The translations under genes were made by a program, and so were the position numbers. Source: Bacteroidales bacterium (lineage in GTDB: Bacteria > Bacteroidota > Bacteroidia > Bacteroidales > UBA6680). From it: DNA of 64,000 nt. Shown one piece after another: positions 52,833-61,547 of the stretch. The stretch is taken from NCBI GenBank assembly GCA_025210735.1, contig JAOARD010000069.1:1-64000 (forward strand). The letters are read 5' to 3'. The notes below the pieces were generated by a model. The model had not been told where the DNA came from, did not search any database, and saw only the letters and a list, made by a program, of their open reading frames with translations. How positions within the stretch are numbered: the first letter of the stretch is position 1; each line of letters begins with the position of its first letter.

Positions 52833-53163
52833 GTAATGTAAAGCCAATCATTGGCAAAGTAACTTAAATCATACCTATTGCAATTGTTATCAGAGGCATT
52901 GTAAACTATTTTACTGGCAATATATTATTTATCAATCGCATTGTAATGTTAATCAGTCTCAGCCCTTTTTTTAAAAGTGATAAAGTAAAGTCAATCAGCT
53001 TCAACGTAATTTAAATCATGTGCATTGTAGTTGTTATTAGTGGTGTTGTAATTTTTTTTTACAGGCAAAATATTCTTTATCAATCACATTGCATCTGTTA
53101 TCTGGCATGTTGTAAGTTATATCACGGGCAATGTTGTTTTAATCACTCTCTGCGCTGTATTAA
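52833..53163 (+). repeat. Tandem array of the dispersed ~148-bp repeat
   Basis: Two degenerate units and part of a third. TCGCATTGT at 52936-52944 and its counterpart TCACATTGCA at 53084-53093 lie 148 bp apart and head equivalent sequence. 52833-52944 matches copy A (1-112, inverted) at 106 of 112 positions, whereas the second unit in the array is clearly more divergent. Inside each unit a shorter theme recurs, TTATC followed after a few bases by GGCA or GCATTGT. No frame is conserved. It fills the gap between ispD and the convergent gene at 53306 together with the terminator. Confidence 0.85.
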
Positions 53164-53250
53164 TAAGTGTCAGAACATTAACAAATAGCCACAATGTTTT
53201 TATAAGTAGCTGTTCTGTAAACAGATTCTAGGGTAGTTTGTATATAAATA

Positions 53251-53284
53251 CAGAAGCCGTACTTAAAGTTGCGGCTTCTGTTTT
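53251..53284. terminator. Terminator between the repeat array and the unknown gene
   Basis: CAGAAGCCG (53251-53259) pairs with CGGCTTCTG (53272-53280), followed by TTTT on the plus strand. It is 22 bp past the stop of the convergent gene and may serve both directions. Confidence 0.75.
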
Positions 53285-53305
53285 ATTAGAATATATAAAC
53301 TATAC

Positions 53306-53950
53306 TTAACGTACCACTATTCCAAGTTCCTCAAGTAACTGTGGGCTATCCTTAAGCGCAAACTTTGCTATTGTTTTAAGCTCTTGTATATAATCTTCAA
53401 GCTGCTCTACTTTATCCCTTTTTATGTTTGTAGAGTTCTCTGCCTGACCTTTTTCTCTATCATACTTTGCTCTTAACAACATCAGATCCTCAATATTTGT
53501 TTTAAACAACTCTATATCTTCAGCAGTTATATTATACCTGTTCATCTTTGTAATAAAGTCAGGTTCTGTAAGAGATGATTTATATCTGCCCACTGCCTGT
53601 TTCATCCAACCAAACGTACTAAGCTCTTTTGGTTGGTTAAACCCTATTCTGGTGTGCATATCTTTATTACCTTTTACTGCTAACTTACCAAAGGTGTTGA
53701 ATAGTTTAAACTCCTCTATACACTCACCCTTTTTGGCAAAGAACTCATTATACGCTTGTAGTTTCTCCTGATGCTCACGTTTTTGGTCATCAATACTCTT
53801 CTGCGTATCGTTATAGAGCGTTATACCTTCGTCTATACGAGCTTCGGTTACACCAAATCTGGCTAAAAGGTTAATGATTTCGGGGTTTTTACAGTTTAGA
53901 ATAAACTTCTGCACAAATGCCATAAAATGTGCTAAGGTTCTATTTTTCAT
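53306..53950 (-). CDS. Conserved-looking protein of unknown function with coiled coil
   Basis: 214 aa from ATG 53950 (MKNRTLAHFMAF); nine more codons are open upstream. Mostly helical and charged. A long helix (about 42-70: ITLYNDTQKSIDDQKREHQEKLQAY) and a second (about 160-190: REKGQAENSTNIKRDKVEQLEDYIQELK) look like coiled coils, with a conserved-looking middle IGFNQPKELSTFGWMKQAVGRY. It has no signal or membrane segment. I do not recognise the family. It neighbours a repeat array and a defence-type pair. Confidence 0.65.
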   Translation of the reverse strand: MKNRTLAHFMAFVQKFILNCKNPEIINLLARFGVTEARIDEGITLYNDTQKSIDDQKREHQEKLQAYNEFFAKKGECIEEFKLFNTFGKLAVKGNKDMHTRIGFNQPKELSTFGWMKQAVGRYKSSLTEPDFITKMNRYNITAEDIELFKTNIEDLMLLRAKYDREKGQAENSTNIKRDKVEQLEDYIQELKTIAKFALKDSPQLLEELGIVVR

Positions 53951-54296
53951 CTCTAAAAATTTAGTTAAAAAAATCATCTATAATCAATTTATGACATATA
54001 AATAGCAAAGTCAATATTTAGAAGAAAAATTTTATAAAAAACTGTAAATAAACTGTATAACAAAATATAGATTATAGAACAAGAATCTGTTTACTATTGT
54101 AATTTATAGTGTAAAGAGTGAATTGTTCTAAAGTGGTTGCAGCCTATCTTGGATTGCAAGGTACAAGTTATAGCTAATCTGATACTGTACAGGATGTTAT
54201 TGTTAAAGCTTGCAGCATTTGGAGAGCTCTTTTGCAAGTATTGGTTTGAGTGTTTGCTTGTATGGGTTTACCAATGTGCTGACAAAAAAGGTAGAT
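53951..54296. other. Gap with no recognised feature
   Basis: 346 bp. The first part (to about 54120) is AT-rich and may hold the promoter of the unknown gene. From about 54130 to 54290 the composition is less AT-rich, and a 61-codon TTG-started frame is open, but it resembles nothing I know and has no start context. Possibly a gene remnant next to the defence pair. Confidence 0.4.
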
Positions 54297-54848
54297 TTAC
54301 AATCTTTCAAGTAATTCTATAGCACGATAAATATTTGAATAAGAACCCTCACTTGAAAGTTGTTTTGCATGAACTACGGCACTGGCTTGTTTTAAAACTA
54401 GAAGCTTAACCCAATCATCTTTTTCCAAAAACTTTTCTGTTTTATCATAACCTTGTATGTATTTTCCTAATTCATTTCTTATCGCCTTGTAGTCAGAGAA
54501 CACTTTATTCGTTTGCTTAAAATGAAGAAGAAACCAGAATTCAATTGAAGGTAAACTATCACAAATTACAACATTCTTGTTGTCCTTGTATTTTTTTTTA
54601 AAGTCCTTTAATAATTTTGCTTCATCTATATTTCGTTGTGCTACATCTGCATCAAAAGCACAAACAACAGTGACTCCACCTGCAAGTAATTCTTGAGTCT
54701 GTTTTTCGATATAAAAAATAGTATTCTTTTTAGAAAAGAATCTAGGACGAACAGTACAATTATAGTTTTTCAACCTTTTGAGATGTTGAAAGTAATATTT
54801 TTCGGTAGCCCCCTCTCCAATGACATATACTGAATCTCTAAGTTTCAT
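54297..54848 (-). CDS. RloB-like protein of an AbiL-type defence pair
   Basis: 183 aa. The N-terminus VYVIGEGATEKYYFQHLKRL and VVCAFDADVAQRN give the acidic Glu and Asp-x-Asp set of a TOPRIM-like fold, and SLPSIEFWFLLHF with the downstream helical part matches RloB. RloB proteins are found beside AAA15 ATPases in phage-exclusion systems such as AbiL; the related PARIS AriB also has a TOPRIM fold. It probably acts as a nuclease or nuclease-like effector released by the ATPase. It starts 10 bp after the ATPase gene. Confidence 0.85.
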   Translation of the reverse strand: MKLRDSVYVIGEGATEKYYFQHLKRLKNYNCTVRPRFFSKKNTIFYIEKQTQELLAGGVTVVCAFDADVAQRNIDEAKLLKDFKKKYKDNKNVVICDSLPSIEFWFLLHFKQTNKVFSDYKAIRNELGKYIQGYDKTEKFLEKDDWVKLLVLKQASAVVHAKQLSSEGSYSNIYRAIELLERL

Positions 54849-54858
54849 AAGCTATGAA

Positions 54859-56136
54859 CTAATCGATATTCGGAACAGCACCAAACTTACCAAACTTATA
54901 CGCCTTTTGTAATGAAGAAATTCTTTTCAATCCATTAAATTCACTTAACGGGTATAGTTTTGTTGAACCGTCATCTCCTTTTTCTGTAAACCAAAAACTA
55001 TCATTTCTTAACAAATCCGATTCATCAAAAAGATTGTCATAATGTGTTGTTACTAATAATTGTGCTTGTTCTGAACTTCTTATAAATTGTTCAATAACGT
55101 ATTCTATTAATCTTGGGTGCAATTTTGATTCTATCTCATCTATTGATAAAAAAGCTTGTCTTTCAATAGCTTTGAATATTGCACCAGATAAACCAAATAC
55201 GCGTTTAGTACCGTCAGATTGCCACTCAATTGGTAAATTGAAAACTTCTTTAATATCATTATTAACCACACTATGACCAAATTCTGTCTTTGGCATTTTA
55301 ATAATACGCTCCTTTTCTAAACGTTCTAGTTCTTTTGATGGCATTCCCATATTTTTTGCATCTCTAATAAAATCTTCTGGGATTTTCTGTTCAAATTCAC
55401 TACTGTGTATTTCTGAGATATTAAAATCTGCTTTTTGCAAATAAGAAAGTATTTGATTTTTGTACTCTTCTTTTTCCATTACCAAAGTTTCTGTGAAATC
55501 TTGTAATCTTGTAAGAGGCTCTATACTTTGCATTACTTGATTTTTCATCCAAGTTGCCGCATCATCTAATTCTTTAATCTTTACGTTTACTTGATTTAAT
55601 GCAGCAAACACGGACGAATTAGAAAGACATTTAATTGTTAATTCCTCTCTAGCTACAGAACTTACCTTAATTTTATTACCAAAGTTTATAACAGAAACGC
55701 CATCGTCATTTGTTCTTTCAAAAATGCTTGAAGGTTGAACTGATGGATAAAAATCCAATTTTTCATTTATTACAATATCCTCATTTATCACAAGACTATA
55801 CGAGTATTTTATAGTGTTGTAATAAAATATTAATTTAAATTCGCTAGGAGTATTTCTACTATTATGGTCAAGCTTGAAAGGTATAATTCCTGTTTCCTCA
55901 TCCTTATTCTCTGGAATAGAAAACCAAAAACTTCGTAAGAATTGGAAAGCCTCAATTAAATTGGACTTACCAGAAGCATTATAGCCATATACAACACCTA
56001 TTTTCTGTAATCTAACTCCTTTTGCTACTTCTACAACATGTGATTCTTCAAGATGAGAATCTTTCGTTGCTTTAAAACTAAAAGCTACCTCATTCTTAAA
56101 AGAAAGGAAATTTTTTATATTTAATGACTGAATCAT
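54859..56136 (-). CDS. AAA15-family ATPase of an AbiL-type defence pair
   Basis: 425 aa. SMC/OLD-like ABC ATPase: N-terminal SLNIKNFLSFKNEVAFSF, Walker A GYNASGKSN, a helical insertion (about 180-290), Walker B FLSIDEIESKLHP and the H-loop LLVTTHYDNLF. With the downstream RloB gene it forms a two-gene module like AbiLi/AbiLii of Lactococcus, probably a phage sensor that frees or activates the effector. Base composition is a little less AT-rich than the flanks, compatible with horizontal transfer. Confidence 0.87.
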   Translation of the reverse strand: MIQSLNIKNFLSFKNEVAFSFKATKDSHLEESHVVEVAKGVRLQKIGVVYGYNASGKSNLIEAFQFLRSFWFSIPENKDEETGIIPFKLDHNSRNTPSEFKLIFYYNTIKYSYSLVINEDIVINEKLDFYPSVQPSSIFERTNDDGVSVINFGNKIKVSSVAREELTIKCLSNSSVFAALNQVNVKIKELDDAATWMKNQVMQSIEPLTRLQDFTETLVMEKEEYKNQILSYLQKADFNISEIHSSEFEQKIPEDFIRDAKNMGMPSKELERLEKERIIKMPKTEFGHSVVNNDIKEVFNLPIEWQSDGTKRVFGLSGAIFKAIERQAFLSIDEIESKLHPRLIEYVIEQFIRSSEQAQLLVTTHYDNLFDESDLLRNDSFWFTEKGDDGSTKLYPLSEFNGLKRISSLQKAYKFGKFGAVPNID

Positions 56137-56361
56137 TAGTTCTAAGTCTATTATTTACATTTATTACGCAAATATACGAAACACAATTGACTCCACAAAA
56201 CTCTATATTCATATATTACATATATTATGTTATTATTAGATATAAAAATGCATTGTGCCGGTTTTTATATACAATAAATGATAAATATGTGTGATTTTAT
56301 TATTTACAATGGAAAGGTGAAAAACAGCTTATAGGAAAGGTTATTAAAGTTCGCACCACAC

Positions 56362-56386
56362 AAAAAAAGAGACAAATAATGTCTCT
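56362..56386 (-). terminator. Terminator at the end of the polyene-type operon
   Basis: On the minus strand AAGAGACATTATTTGTCTCTT folds as AAGAGAC / GTCTCTT and is followed by a T-run. It lies 34 bp past the stop of the hotdog gene (56420) and ends the operon. The rest of the gap 56137-56419 shows nothing else. Confidence 0.85.
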
Positions 56387-56419
56387 TATATTATAAGAAT
56401 ATTTTTTGTCTGTAATTGA

Positions 56420-56791
56420 TTATGAGTTTGATAGTGTTAGTTTTGCTTTTAAGAAAACAGTATCGCCATCTAATATTTTACCATCAATTTTATATGCTCC
56501 GTCAATCTCTTTAATTGCTATATCTATAGCAAGTTTCGGATTTTTATCCGGGATAATCATGTTTATGTACTTAATAACAGATGAGCCGGTTATGCTAAGA
56601 GGTTTGTTGAACTCTTTTTCGCAAAGTTCTCTTAATATCTGTAACTGTATTACTCCGGGAACAACTGGTTGTCCGGGAAAGTGCCCTTTGTATACATCGT
56701 GATTAGGATTGATTGTAATATTTGCTGAGATATTATTATTATCCTGACTGTATGAGCAGCTATCTATAGTATAAAAATCTTTAATTAACAT
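56420..56791 (-). CDS. FabZ-like hotdog 3-hydroxyacyl-ACP dehydratase
   Basis: 123 aa, one hotdog fold. The segment HDVYKGHFPGQPVVPGVIQLQIL matches the FabZ active-site helix (His in GHFPG; the helix Glu/Asp position is Gln here: GVIQLQ). In polyene clusters such proteins dehydrate the growing acyl chain to leave trans double bonds. The Gln at the second catalytic place may lower activity, so a partner dehydratase may exist outside the window. Last gene of the operon. Confidence 0.8.
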   Translation of the reverse strand: MLIKDFYTIDSCSYSQDNNNISANITINPNHDVYKGHFPGQPVVPGVIQLQILRELCEKEFNKPLSITGSSVIKYINMIIPDKNPKLAIDIAIKEIDGAYKIDGKILDGDTVFLKAKLTLSNS

Positions 56792-56809
56792 ATCTGAACT
56801 GTTTATCTG

Positions 56810-57394
56810 TTAAATGTGTTTAAGGAATCTTAGCTTGAACTTAAGCCTGATTATACTGTTGTGTTTTACACTTATTTTATCGTCAATTATTGAGATTTTC
56901 CGTTTGTTAAACAGGAATCCCAACTCCTTTATAACTATCTCGTTATCGACTTCTGTAATTTTCTTGTATTTACCCTGATCTGTTTTAATCTTAACAGCAT
57001 TTTTACCACACTCTTTTTCTCTTATAATGTTGTGATGAGCAAACAAAAGCTTAATATCACTCTTTAGAAGTTTTATAAGCGATTTTCTGTTAAGAAACTC
57101 CATTACATAATCTGTATGAATAGAGTCGTTTTTTACATCGAGTGTAAATTTGAAGTATTTTAAACCTAGCTCAGAAATAAATACAATACTTATTTTATTG
57201 TTATTTATGGGTTTTACATACATTAATCCTCCAAAGTATTTGCTGGAGATGTGTAAGCCCATTTTATATAGCGATGCTGTTTTTATATCACCGTTCTGAT
57301 ACCCTGGCATAGGTACAATGCTCTGTTTATCTTGCGGAAATGCTTTAATGGTCAGGCCAATAAATATAAGTGTAAACGGTATTAATCTCTTCAT
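56810..57394 (-). CDS. Exported protein of unknown function in the polyene-type cluster
   Basis: 194 aa from ATG 57394 (MKRLIPFTLIFIGLTIKAFPQ, a signal peptide). A longer start at 57415 lies inside the shared leader. The mature protein is mostly beta (KISIVFISELGLKYFKFTLDVKNDSI) and ends LRFLKHI. I do not recognise the family. Similar small exported proteins accompany LolA-like carriers in aryl-polyene clusters, so a lipid-handling role in the periplasm is possible. Confidence 0.65.
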   Translation of the reverse strand: MKRLIPFTLIFIGLTIKAFPQDKQSIVPMPGYQNGDIKTASLYKMGLHISSKYFGGLMYVKPINNNKISIVFISELGLKYFKFTLDVKNDSIHTDYVMEFLNRKSLIKLLKSDIKLLFAHHNIIREKECGKNAVKIKTDQGKYKKITEVDNEIVIKELGFLFNKRKISIIDDKISVKHNSIIRLKFKLRFLKHI

Positions 57395-57440
57395 CTGTTT
57401 ATAGTTGTTTTTCATTTGCCAGATGGAACTCGCATAATAT
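57395..57440 (-). repeat. Shared leader element, copy 2
   Basis: Matches 29033-29080 (before the formyltransferase gene) in order and nearly in sequence: CTGTTTATA, T-run, CATTTG, CAGATGGAACT, CGCA, ending at the start codon in both cases. Here one T fewer puts the internal ATG in frame with the gene. Confidence 0.7.
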
Positions 57441-57462
57441 TACTATCTAGCTTCGTTTCATC

Positions 57463-58095
57463 TTAAATGTTAAATGCGTTAGATGCCAGTTTGGTATTAA
57501 TCTTTCTGTCTAAGAACTTAATCTTTGTATAATCGCCTGTTACCTCTATCATTTTAAGTGTACGGAGCTGAAAGTCTGATTTACTAAAATGCATCTCTAT
57601 TTCTGGTATAAGCTTTTTAATATTTTCATCTTTTGGTTTTAGAGTAATAAGATACTCTTTTTCTCCTTCAAATAGCTTATAACCAAATTTATCATCGCTT
57701 ATAAGTGTTCCTTGTACAAGGTTTATTATAAGATCATTCAGATGTTTGAAAATTTCATTTGAGTTTGCATCAAATGTATTTGTTTTGTTTTCGTCTTTAA
57801 ATACTATTTTGTTGTTGTGTATGATAATAATATAGCTGAAAGGATCTGTATATTCCCATCTTAAGCTTCTTGGTTGAGAAAACAGAAACCTACCATTACT
57901 TATTATTTTATCGTCCAGAATGTCAAGGTACTTTTCTTGTTTAAAGCTACTTGATATAGTGGTTGTTTTTTGAGCAGTGGCAGCAATTCTTTTTAGTACA
58001 GCATCTTTATCTTTAACAGTTTTATATCCTGCCGGCTGTGCTGCAATATATCCGAATGCAATTAGTCCAATAAATAGAGTAAATGTTGTTCTCAT
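57463..58095 (-). CDS. LolA-like outer-membrane lipoprotein carrier homologue
   Basis: 210 aa. Signal peptide (MRTTFTLFIGLIAFGYIAAQ), then ISSSFKQEKYLDILDDKIISNGRFLFSQPRSLRWEYTDPFSYIIIIHNNKIVF, the LolA half-barrel pattern (F.Q.K...G.f.f..P..lRW.Y..P). In aryl-polyene and flexirubin clusters these paralogues are thought to carry the lipid product across the periplasm. It lies between the exported unknown protein and the deacetylase. Confidence 0.9.
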   Translation of the reverse strand: MRTTFTLFIGLIAFGYIAAQPAGYKTVKDKDAVLKRIAATAQKTTTISSSFKQEKYLDILDDKIISNGRFLFSQPRSLRWEYTDPFSYIIIIHNNKIVFKDENKTNTFDANSNEIFKHLNDLIINLVQGTLISDDKFGYKLFEGEKEYLITLKPKDENIKKLIPEIEMHFSKSDFQLRTLKMIEVTGDYTKIKFLDRKINTKLASNAFNI

Positions 58096-58122
58096 TAATA
58101 GTCAGTTTTTTTGTTTCTCGTA

Positions 58123-58881
58123 TTAAATGTCAAATTTGGTGCCGAACATATCTCTCAGCGAAACAATTTTGTAGTTATTGTTTTTTAGGTATTTAATAAT
58201 ATTTTCGAGTATAATATCTATATCTTTTGTTGTATCGTGCAGCAGAATAACAGACCCGGGTTTAATACGTTTGTATACTCTGCTGCAAACCTTTCCTGGA
58301 TCTTTTATCGATGTATCTAATGATCTTACAGACCAACCTATCGATATAAGTTTCATTTTCTTTATTGCATTTCCAACAATAGGATTTGTAATTCCAAAGG
58401 GTGGACGAAACAGTTTATTATCTTTTCCGGTAATTGATTTAATAGTGTTGTTTGTCTTTGTTAACTCACTAATCATCTTTTTTCTGGACTGTATGTCAAA
58501 CGTACCTTTATGATAATATGAGTGGTTTCCTATAATATGTCCGCGATTAATAATCTCTTTTACAATGTCTGGTTTTTCATCAGCATTTTTTCCGATAAGG
58601 AAGAATGCTGCTTTTACTGAATATTTGTCTAATATATCCAGAATTTTTAGGGTATTATTATGAGGGCCATCATCAAAAGTGATAGCTACCTCTTGCTTTG
58701 TACCATCTCCTCTGCATAATGATTTTGCAAAGAACTGCATCTCTATTTTTATTACCCCTAAAAAGATAATTACAGATACAATAATGAACAGAGCAATAAA
58801 TGCAATAGCACTTACATCTGCAATTATAAGTGCTATTGTAGCCAGTATGGCGAGTATTATAGTTAAATAAAATTTTAGCAT
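58123..58881 (-). CDS. Membrane-anchored polysaccharide deacetylase-like protein
   Basis: 252 aa. Two N-terminal helices (about 3-20 and 22-45), then a NodB domain: VAITFDDGPHNNTLKILDIL, IGNHSYYHKGTF (metal-binding HSxxH), LFRPPFGITNP and VILLHDTTKD. All catalytic motifs are intact. In polyene clusters such an enzyme may act on a lipid or glycan carrier. Its start overlaps the stop of the upstream ketosynthase-like gene by 7 bp. Confidence 0.88.
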   Translation of the reverse strand: MLKFYLTIILAILATIALIIADVSAIAFIALFIIVSVIIFLGVIKIEMQFFAKSLCRGDGTKQEVAITFDDGPHNNTLKILDILDKYSVKAAFFLIGKNADEKPDIVKEIINRGHIIGNHSYYHKGTFDIQSRKKMISELTKTNNTIKSITGKDNKLFRPPFGITNPIVGNAIKKMKLISIGWSVRSLDTSIKDPGKVCSRVYKRIKPGSVILLHDTTKDIDIILENIIKYLKNNNYKIVSLRDMFGTKFDI

Positions 58882-59939
58882 TCAGATAGTAATATAGCCG
58901 AATGGTTTACATTTCTGTGTTGATTATATATAAGTATATTTCTTATTTTTCCGTCTCTCTTTTTTGATTGCTGCATAACCTCAGGTATATCTTGTCTTTT
59001 TACAATGTTTGATCCTGCCCAAACAGCAAAAGCTGAAGATGTATCAAACTCTCCACAAAGGTTTTTATATATTGCAGTATTAGATTCAGGAAAAACGGCA
59101 TTACATACATTGTCATACACAACATCGTACTCTTTATCACCATTCTTACCAACAATTACAAGGTCAATATCGTCAGCAGAAAGATTGTGTCTGCTAATAA
59201 ATTCATTGATTCTTGTGTTTATCTCATCTTGATTATCAGGATTAAAGAACATATCAATCCCTTTAATTTTACAGTAGCTGTTATCTGTTTTGTTATCTGA
59301 AACAACAGAGAAAACAGCTCCCTCTCCTGCAAGTGCACCAGGTTGATTATCGTTAAGGATATTCAGGTTGTTGCACTCATTATTTTTAAACAGGTTAATT
59401 CTTGCTCGTATCTGATAACTCTCTTCAGTTATCTCATCAAACCCTCCTACAAGAATGTTATTACCTTGTCCTTCAGTAATAAGCATCATTGAGTCAAGTA
59501 GTGCACTCTCAAAAGAGAATGTACGATGCACGTATGCCATGTTGTAGTTGTTACAACCAAGCCCAAGTGCAATACTACCTCCAATTGTATTGTGTGTACT
59601 CTGAATAAAGGCCGATGGATTTAACATCGATTCATTATTGTCAAGCATAGACTTCAGAAACTTCTCTGTATCTGCCTGGCATCCCATTCCTGTTCCTGTA
59701 TTAATAGCATCCGGCATATCAATACCTGCCTCTTTCATTGCTATTTGGGCAGAAACCACTCCCATACGTACAATTTTACTCATACGTCTAAGAGCTTTTG
59801 GGCTTATATACTCTTTGTAAACAGGCTGTACAACCTGCATATATTTTTCGTTTACCTCATTAACATCAGTAAGAAAATCTTCTGAACCAATTGTGTTCTG
59901 AGGCGATATATTTCCTAATCCGTTTATATATATATCCAT
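58875..59939 (-). CDS. Ketosynthase-like protein lacking the active-site Cys (chain-length-factor-like)
   Basis: 354 aa. Thiolase-like fold resembling beta-ketoacyl-ACP synthases, with the N-terminal half SKIVRMGVVSAQIAMKEAGID and GGFDEITEESYQIR, but the place of the nucleophile reads AYVHRTFSFESALLDS, without Cys, and the second catalytic His motifs (HGTGT, GHT) are absent. It therefore cannot condense by itself and may pair with the intact synthase upstream, as KS/CLF pairs do in aryl-polyene systems. Confidence 0.82.
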   Translation of the reverse strand: MDIYINGLGNISPQNTIGSEDFLTDVNEVNEKYMQVVQPVYKEYISPKALRRMSKIVRMGVVSAQIAMKEAGIDMPDAINTGTGMGCQADTEKFLKSMLDNNESMLNPSAFIQSTHNTIGGSIALGLGCNNYNMAYVHRTFSFESALLDSMMLITEGQGNNILVGGFDEITEESYQIRARINLFKNNECNNLNILNDNQPGALAGEGAVFSVVSDNKTDNSYCKIKGIDMFFNPDNQDEINTRINEFISRHNLSADDIDLVIVGKNGDKEYDVVYDNVCNAVFPESNTAIYKNLCGEFDTSSAFAVWAGSNIVKRQDIPEVMQQSKKRDGKIRNILIYNQHRNVNHSAILLSEC

Positions 59940-59953
59940 TTTAATAGCTCTGT

Positions 59954-61162
59954 TTAATTATCGTTGATTTTAGATAGAATAATTGTTGAATTATTTCCTC
60001 CAAAACCAAAAGAGTTTGATAAAACATGTTTAACCTCAGTATTTTTCATTACATCGGTTTGTGGCGATATTCCCAAATCGGTAATGGTGTTCTTAAAGTT
60101 GAGGTTTGGATATGTTACCTGGTTCTGTATTGCCAGAGCTGAGAATATAGTTTCTATAGCACCGGCTGCACCAAGTGTATGACCCGTATATCCTTTTGTT
60201 GAGCTAAACGGAGGTACATTATCTCCGAATAATCTTTTAAGAGCTATACCTTCTGAAAGGTCGTTATTATTTGTTCCTGTACCGTGTACATTAACATAGT
60301 TTATATCTTCTGCTGATAAACCACTTATTTTAAGTGCATTTGTCATAGCCATAAATGCTCCGTTACCATCAGGCGATGACGCTGTTTGGTGGTATGCATC
60401 GTTAGCATTGGCATATCCGGAAACCTCGCATACTGGTTTCTTACCGCTTTTATTTACTATATCATCGGCCTCAATAACAACAAATCCTGCACCTTCGCCA
60501 AGATTCAAACCAACTCTTGTTTCGTCAAAAGGACGACAGTGTTCTTTATCAAGAATCATTAGAGTATTAAAGCCATTAAGAGTAAATTTAGATAGTGCAT
60601 CAACACCACCAGCAATAACTCTGTCAAGAATACCCATCTTAATTAGTCTGGCACCAAACATTATTGTGTTAATAGAAGAAGAACATGCTGTACTAATTGT
60701 AGAGGTAAAATCTTTAATACCTAAATCTCGGGCTATTTTTTCGGTATTATCACCACAGTGGTGTATATCTATATATTTGTTTTGAGTGTCGTTTGTTAAA
60801 AAATCGCGGTAATATAACTCACTTCTGTCCATTCCACCAACAGTACTTGCTGACAGTAGTCCGGTTTTAAACTCGTTAATATTATCTATACCAGCATTTT
60901 TTATAGCTTCGCGTGCTGCAATCATACCAAGCATACTGGTTCTTGAATATGCTTTGTTTTCCGGGATGTTTAATCTGTTTTTCAGATCGTCTATGGTGAC
61001 ATCAATCTCACCTAAAACAAAATCGTTTTTGTGAACAGATGTAAGGTGTTTAGGTTTTTTTATTCCGCTCTTTTTTGTAAGCAACGACTCAAGTGTTTCA
61101 TCAATATTCATACCTATTGATGAGACTATACCTAGTCCTGTTATATATACTTTTCTTGACAT
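59954..61162 (-). CDS. Beta-ketoacyl-ACP synthase II-type enzyme
   Basis: 402 aa. Intact FabF-type triad: STACSSSINTI (Cys), VNVHGTGTNNND (His) and TKGYTGHTLGAAGAIE (His). N-terminus KVYITGLGIVSSIGMNIDETL and C-terminus SFGFGGNNSTIIL are standard. It catalyses Claisen condensation of malonyl-ACP with an acyl chain, and is likely the main elongating KS, partnered with the downstream Cys-less protein. Confidence 0.95.
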   Translation of the reverse strand: MSRKVYITGLGIVSSIGMNIDETLESLLTKKSGIKKPKHLTSVHKNDFVLGEIDVTIDDLKNRLNIPENKAYSRTSMLGMIAAREAIKNAGIDNINEFKTGLLSASTVGGMDRSELYYRDFLTNDTQNKYIDIHHCGDNTEKIARDLGIKDFTSTISTACSSSINTIMFGARLIKMGILDRVIAGGVDALSKFTLNGFNTLMILDKEHCRPFDETRVGLNLGEGAGFVVIEADDIVNKSGKKPVCEVSGYANANDAYHQTASSPDGNGAFMAMTNALKISGLSAEDINYVNVHGTGTNNNDLSEGIALKRLFGDNVPPFSSTKGYTGHTLGAAGAIETIFSALAIQNQVTYPNLNFKNTITDLGISPQTDVMKNTEVKHVLSNSFGFGGNNSTIILSKINDN

Positions 61163-61228
61163 ATTTCAAAAATAATGCTGCTATGCAGATCAAAACAGAC
61201 AGCAATTATAAAATAGTTCTGTAATAAA

Positions 61229-61264
61229 TACAGGTTACAGATATAAAATATTCTGCAACCTGTA
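61229..61264 (-). other. Intergenic hairpin inside the polyene-type operon
   Basis: TACAGGTT / AACCTGTA with an added CAG/CTG pair forms a long stem between the ACP and the ketosynthase genes. It has no T-run, so it is more likely an mRNA-processing or stability hairpin that sets ACP expression apart than a terminator. Confidence 0.45.
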
Positions 61265-61281
61265 TCAGGAAACAGAGAAAT

Positions 61282-61536
61282 TTAATTTTTTCTCGATTCT
61301 ATATATTCAGCAAGAGTCTTTACTGATTCAAAGATCTTCTTACCCTCTTTAGGGTCTTCAACCTTAATACCATACTCTTTCTCTAGTAATACAATAAGTT
61401 CTAGTGCATCAATAGAGTCAAGTCCAAGACCATCACCAAACAGAGGCTCTTCATTTTCAATATCAGAAGGCTCCATATCCTCCAGGTTCAGTTGTTCAAT
61501 GATCTGAACCTTCAGTTTTTCCATCAATTCCTGCAT
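61282..61536 (-). CDS. Acyl carrier protein
   Basis: 84 aa. Contains GLGLDSIDALELIVLLEKEYGI, with the phosphopantetheine attachment Ser in DSID. Acidic, one four-helix domain. It carries the growing chain for the ketosynthases on both sides of it. A dedicated ACP within the cluster supports a specialised acyl product. Confidence 0.93.
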   Translation of the reverse strand: MQELMEKLKVQIIEQLNLEDMEPSDIENEEPLFGDGLGLDSIDALELIVLLEKEYGIKVEDPKEGKKIFESVKTLAEYIESRKN

Positions 61537-61547
61537 TTTCTGTTCTC

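Noticed and set aside
54130..54165. Possible second SAM-II aptamer (GTGGTTGCA resembles the metK leader)
   Set aside because: The 5' P1 strand and the GCTAAA element are missing, so only a short stretch is alike.
54137..54322. 61-codon frame with TTG start before the RloB gene
   Set aside because: No start context, no known motif, and it overlaps the end of the RloB gene on the other strand; possibly a remnant.
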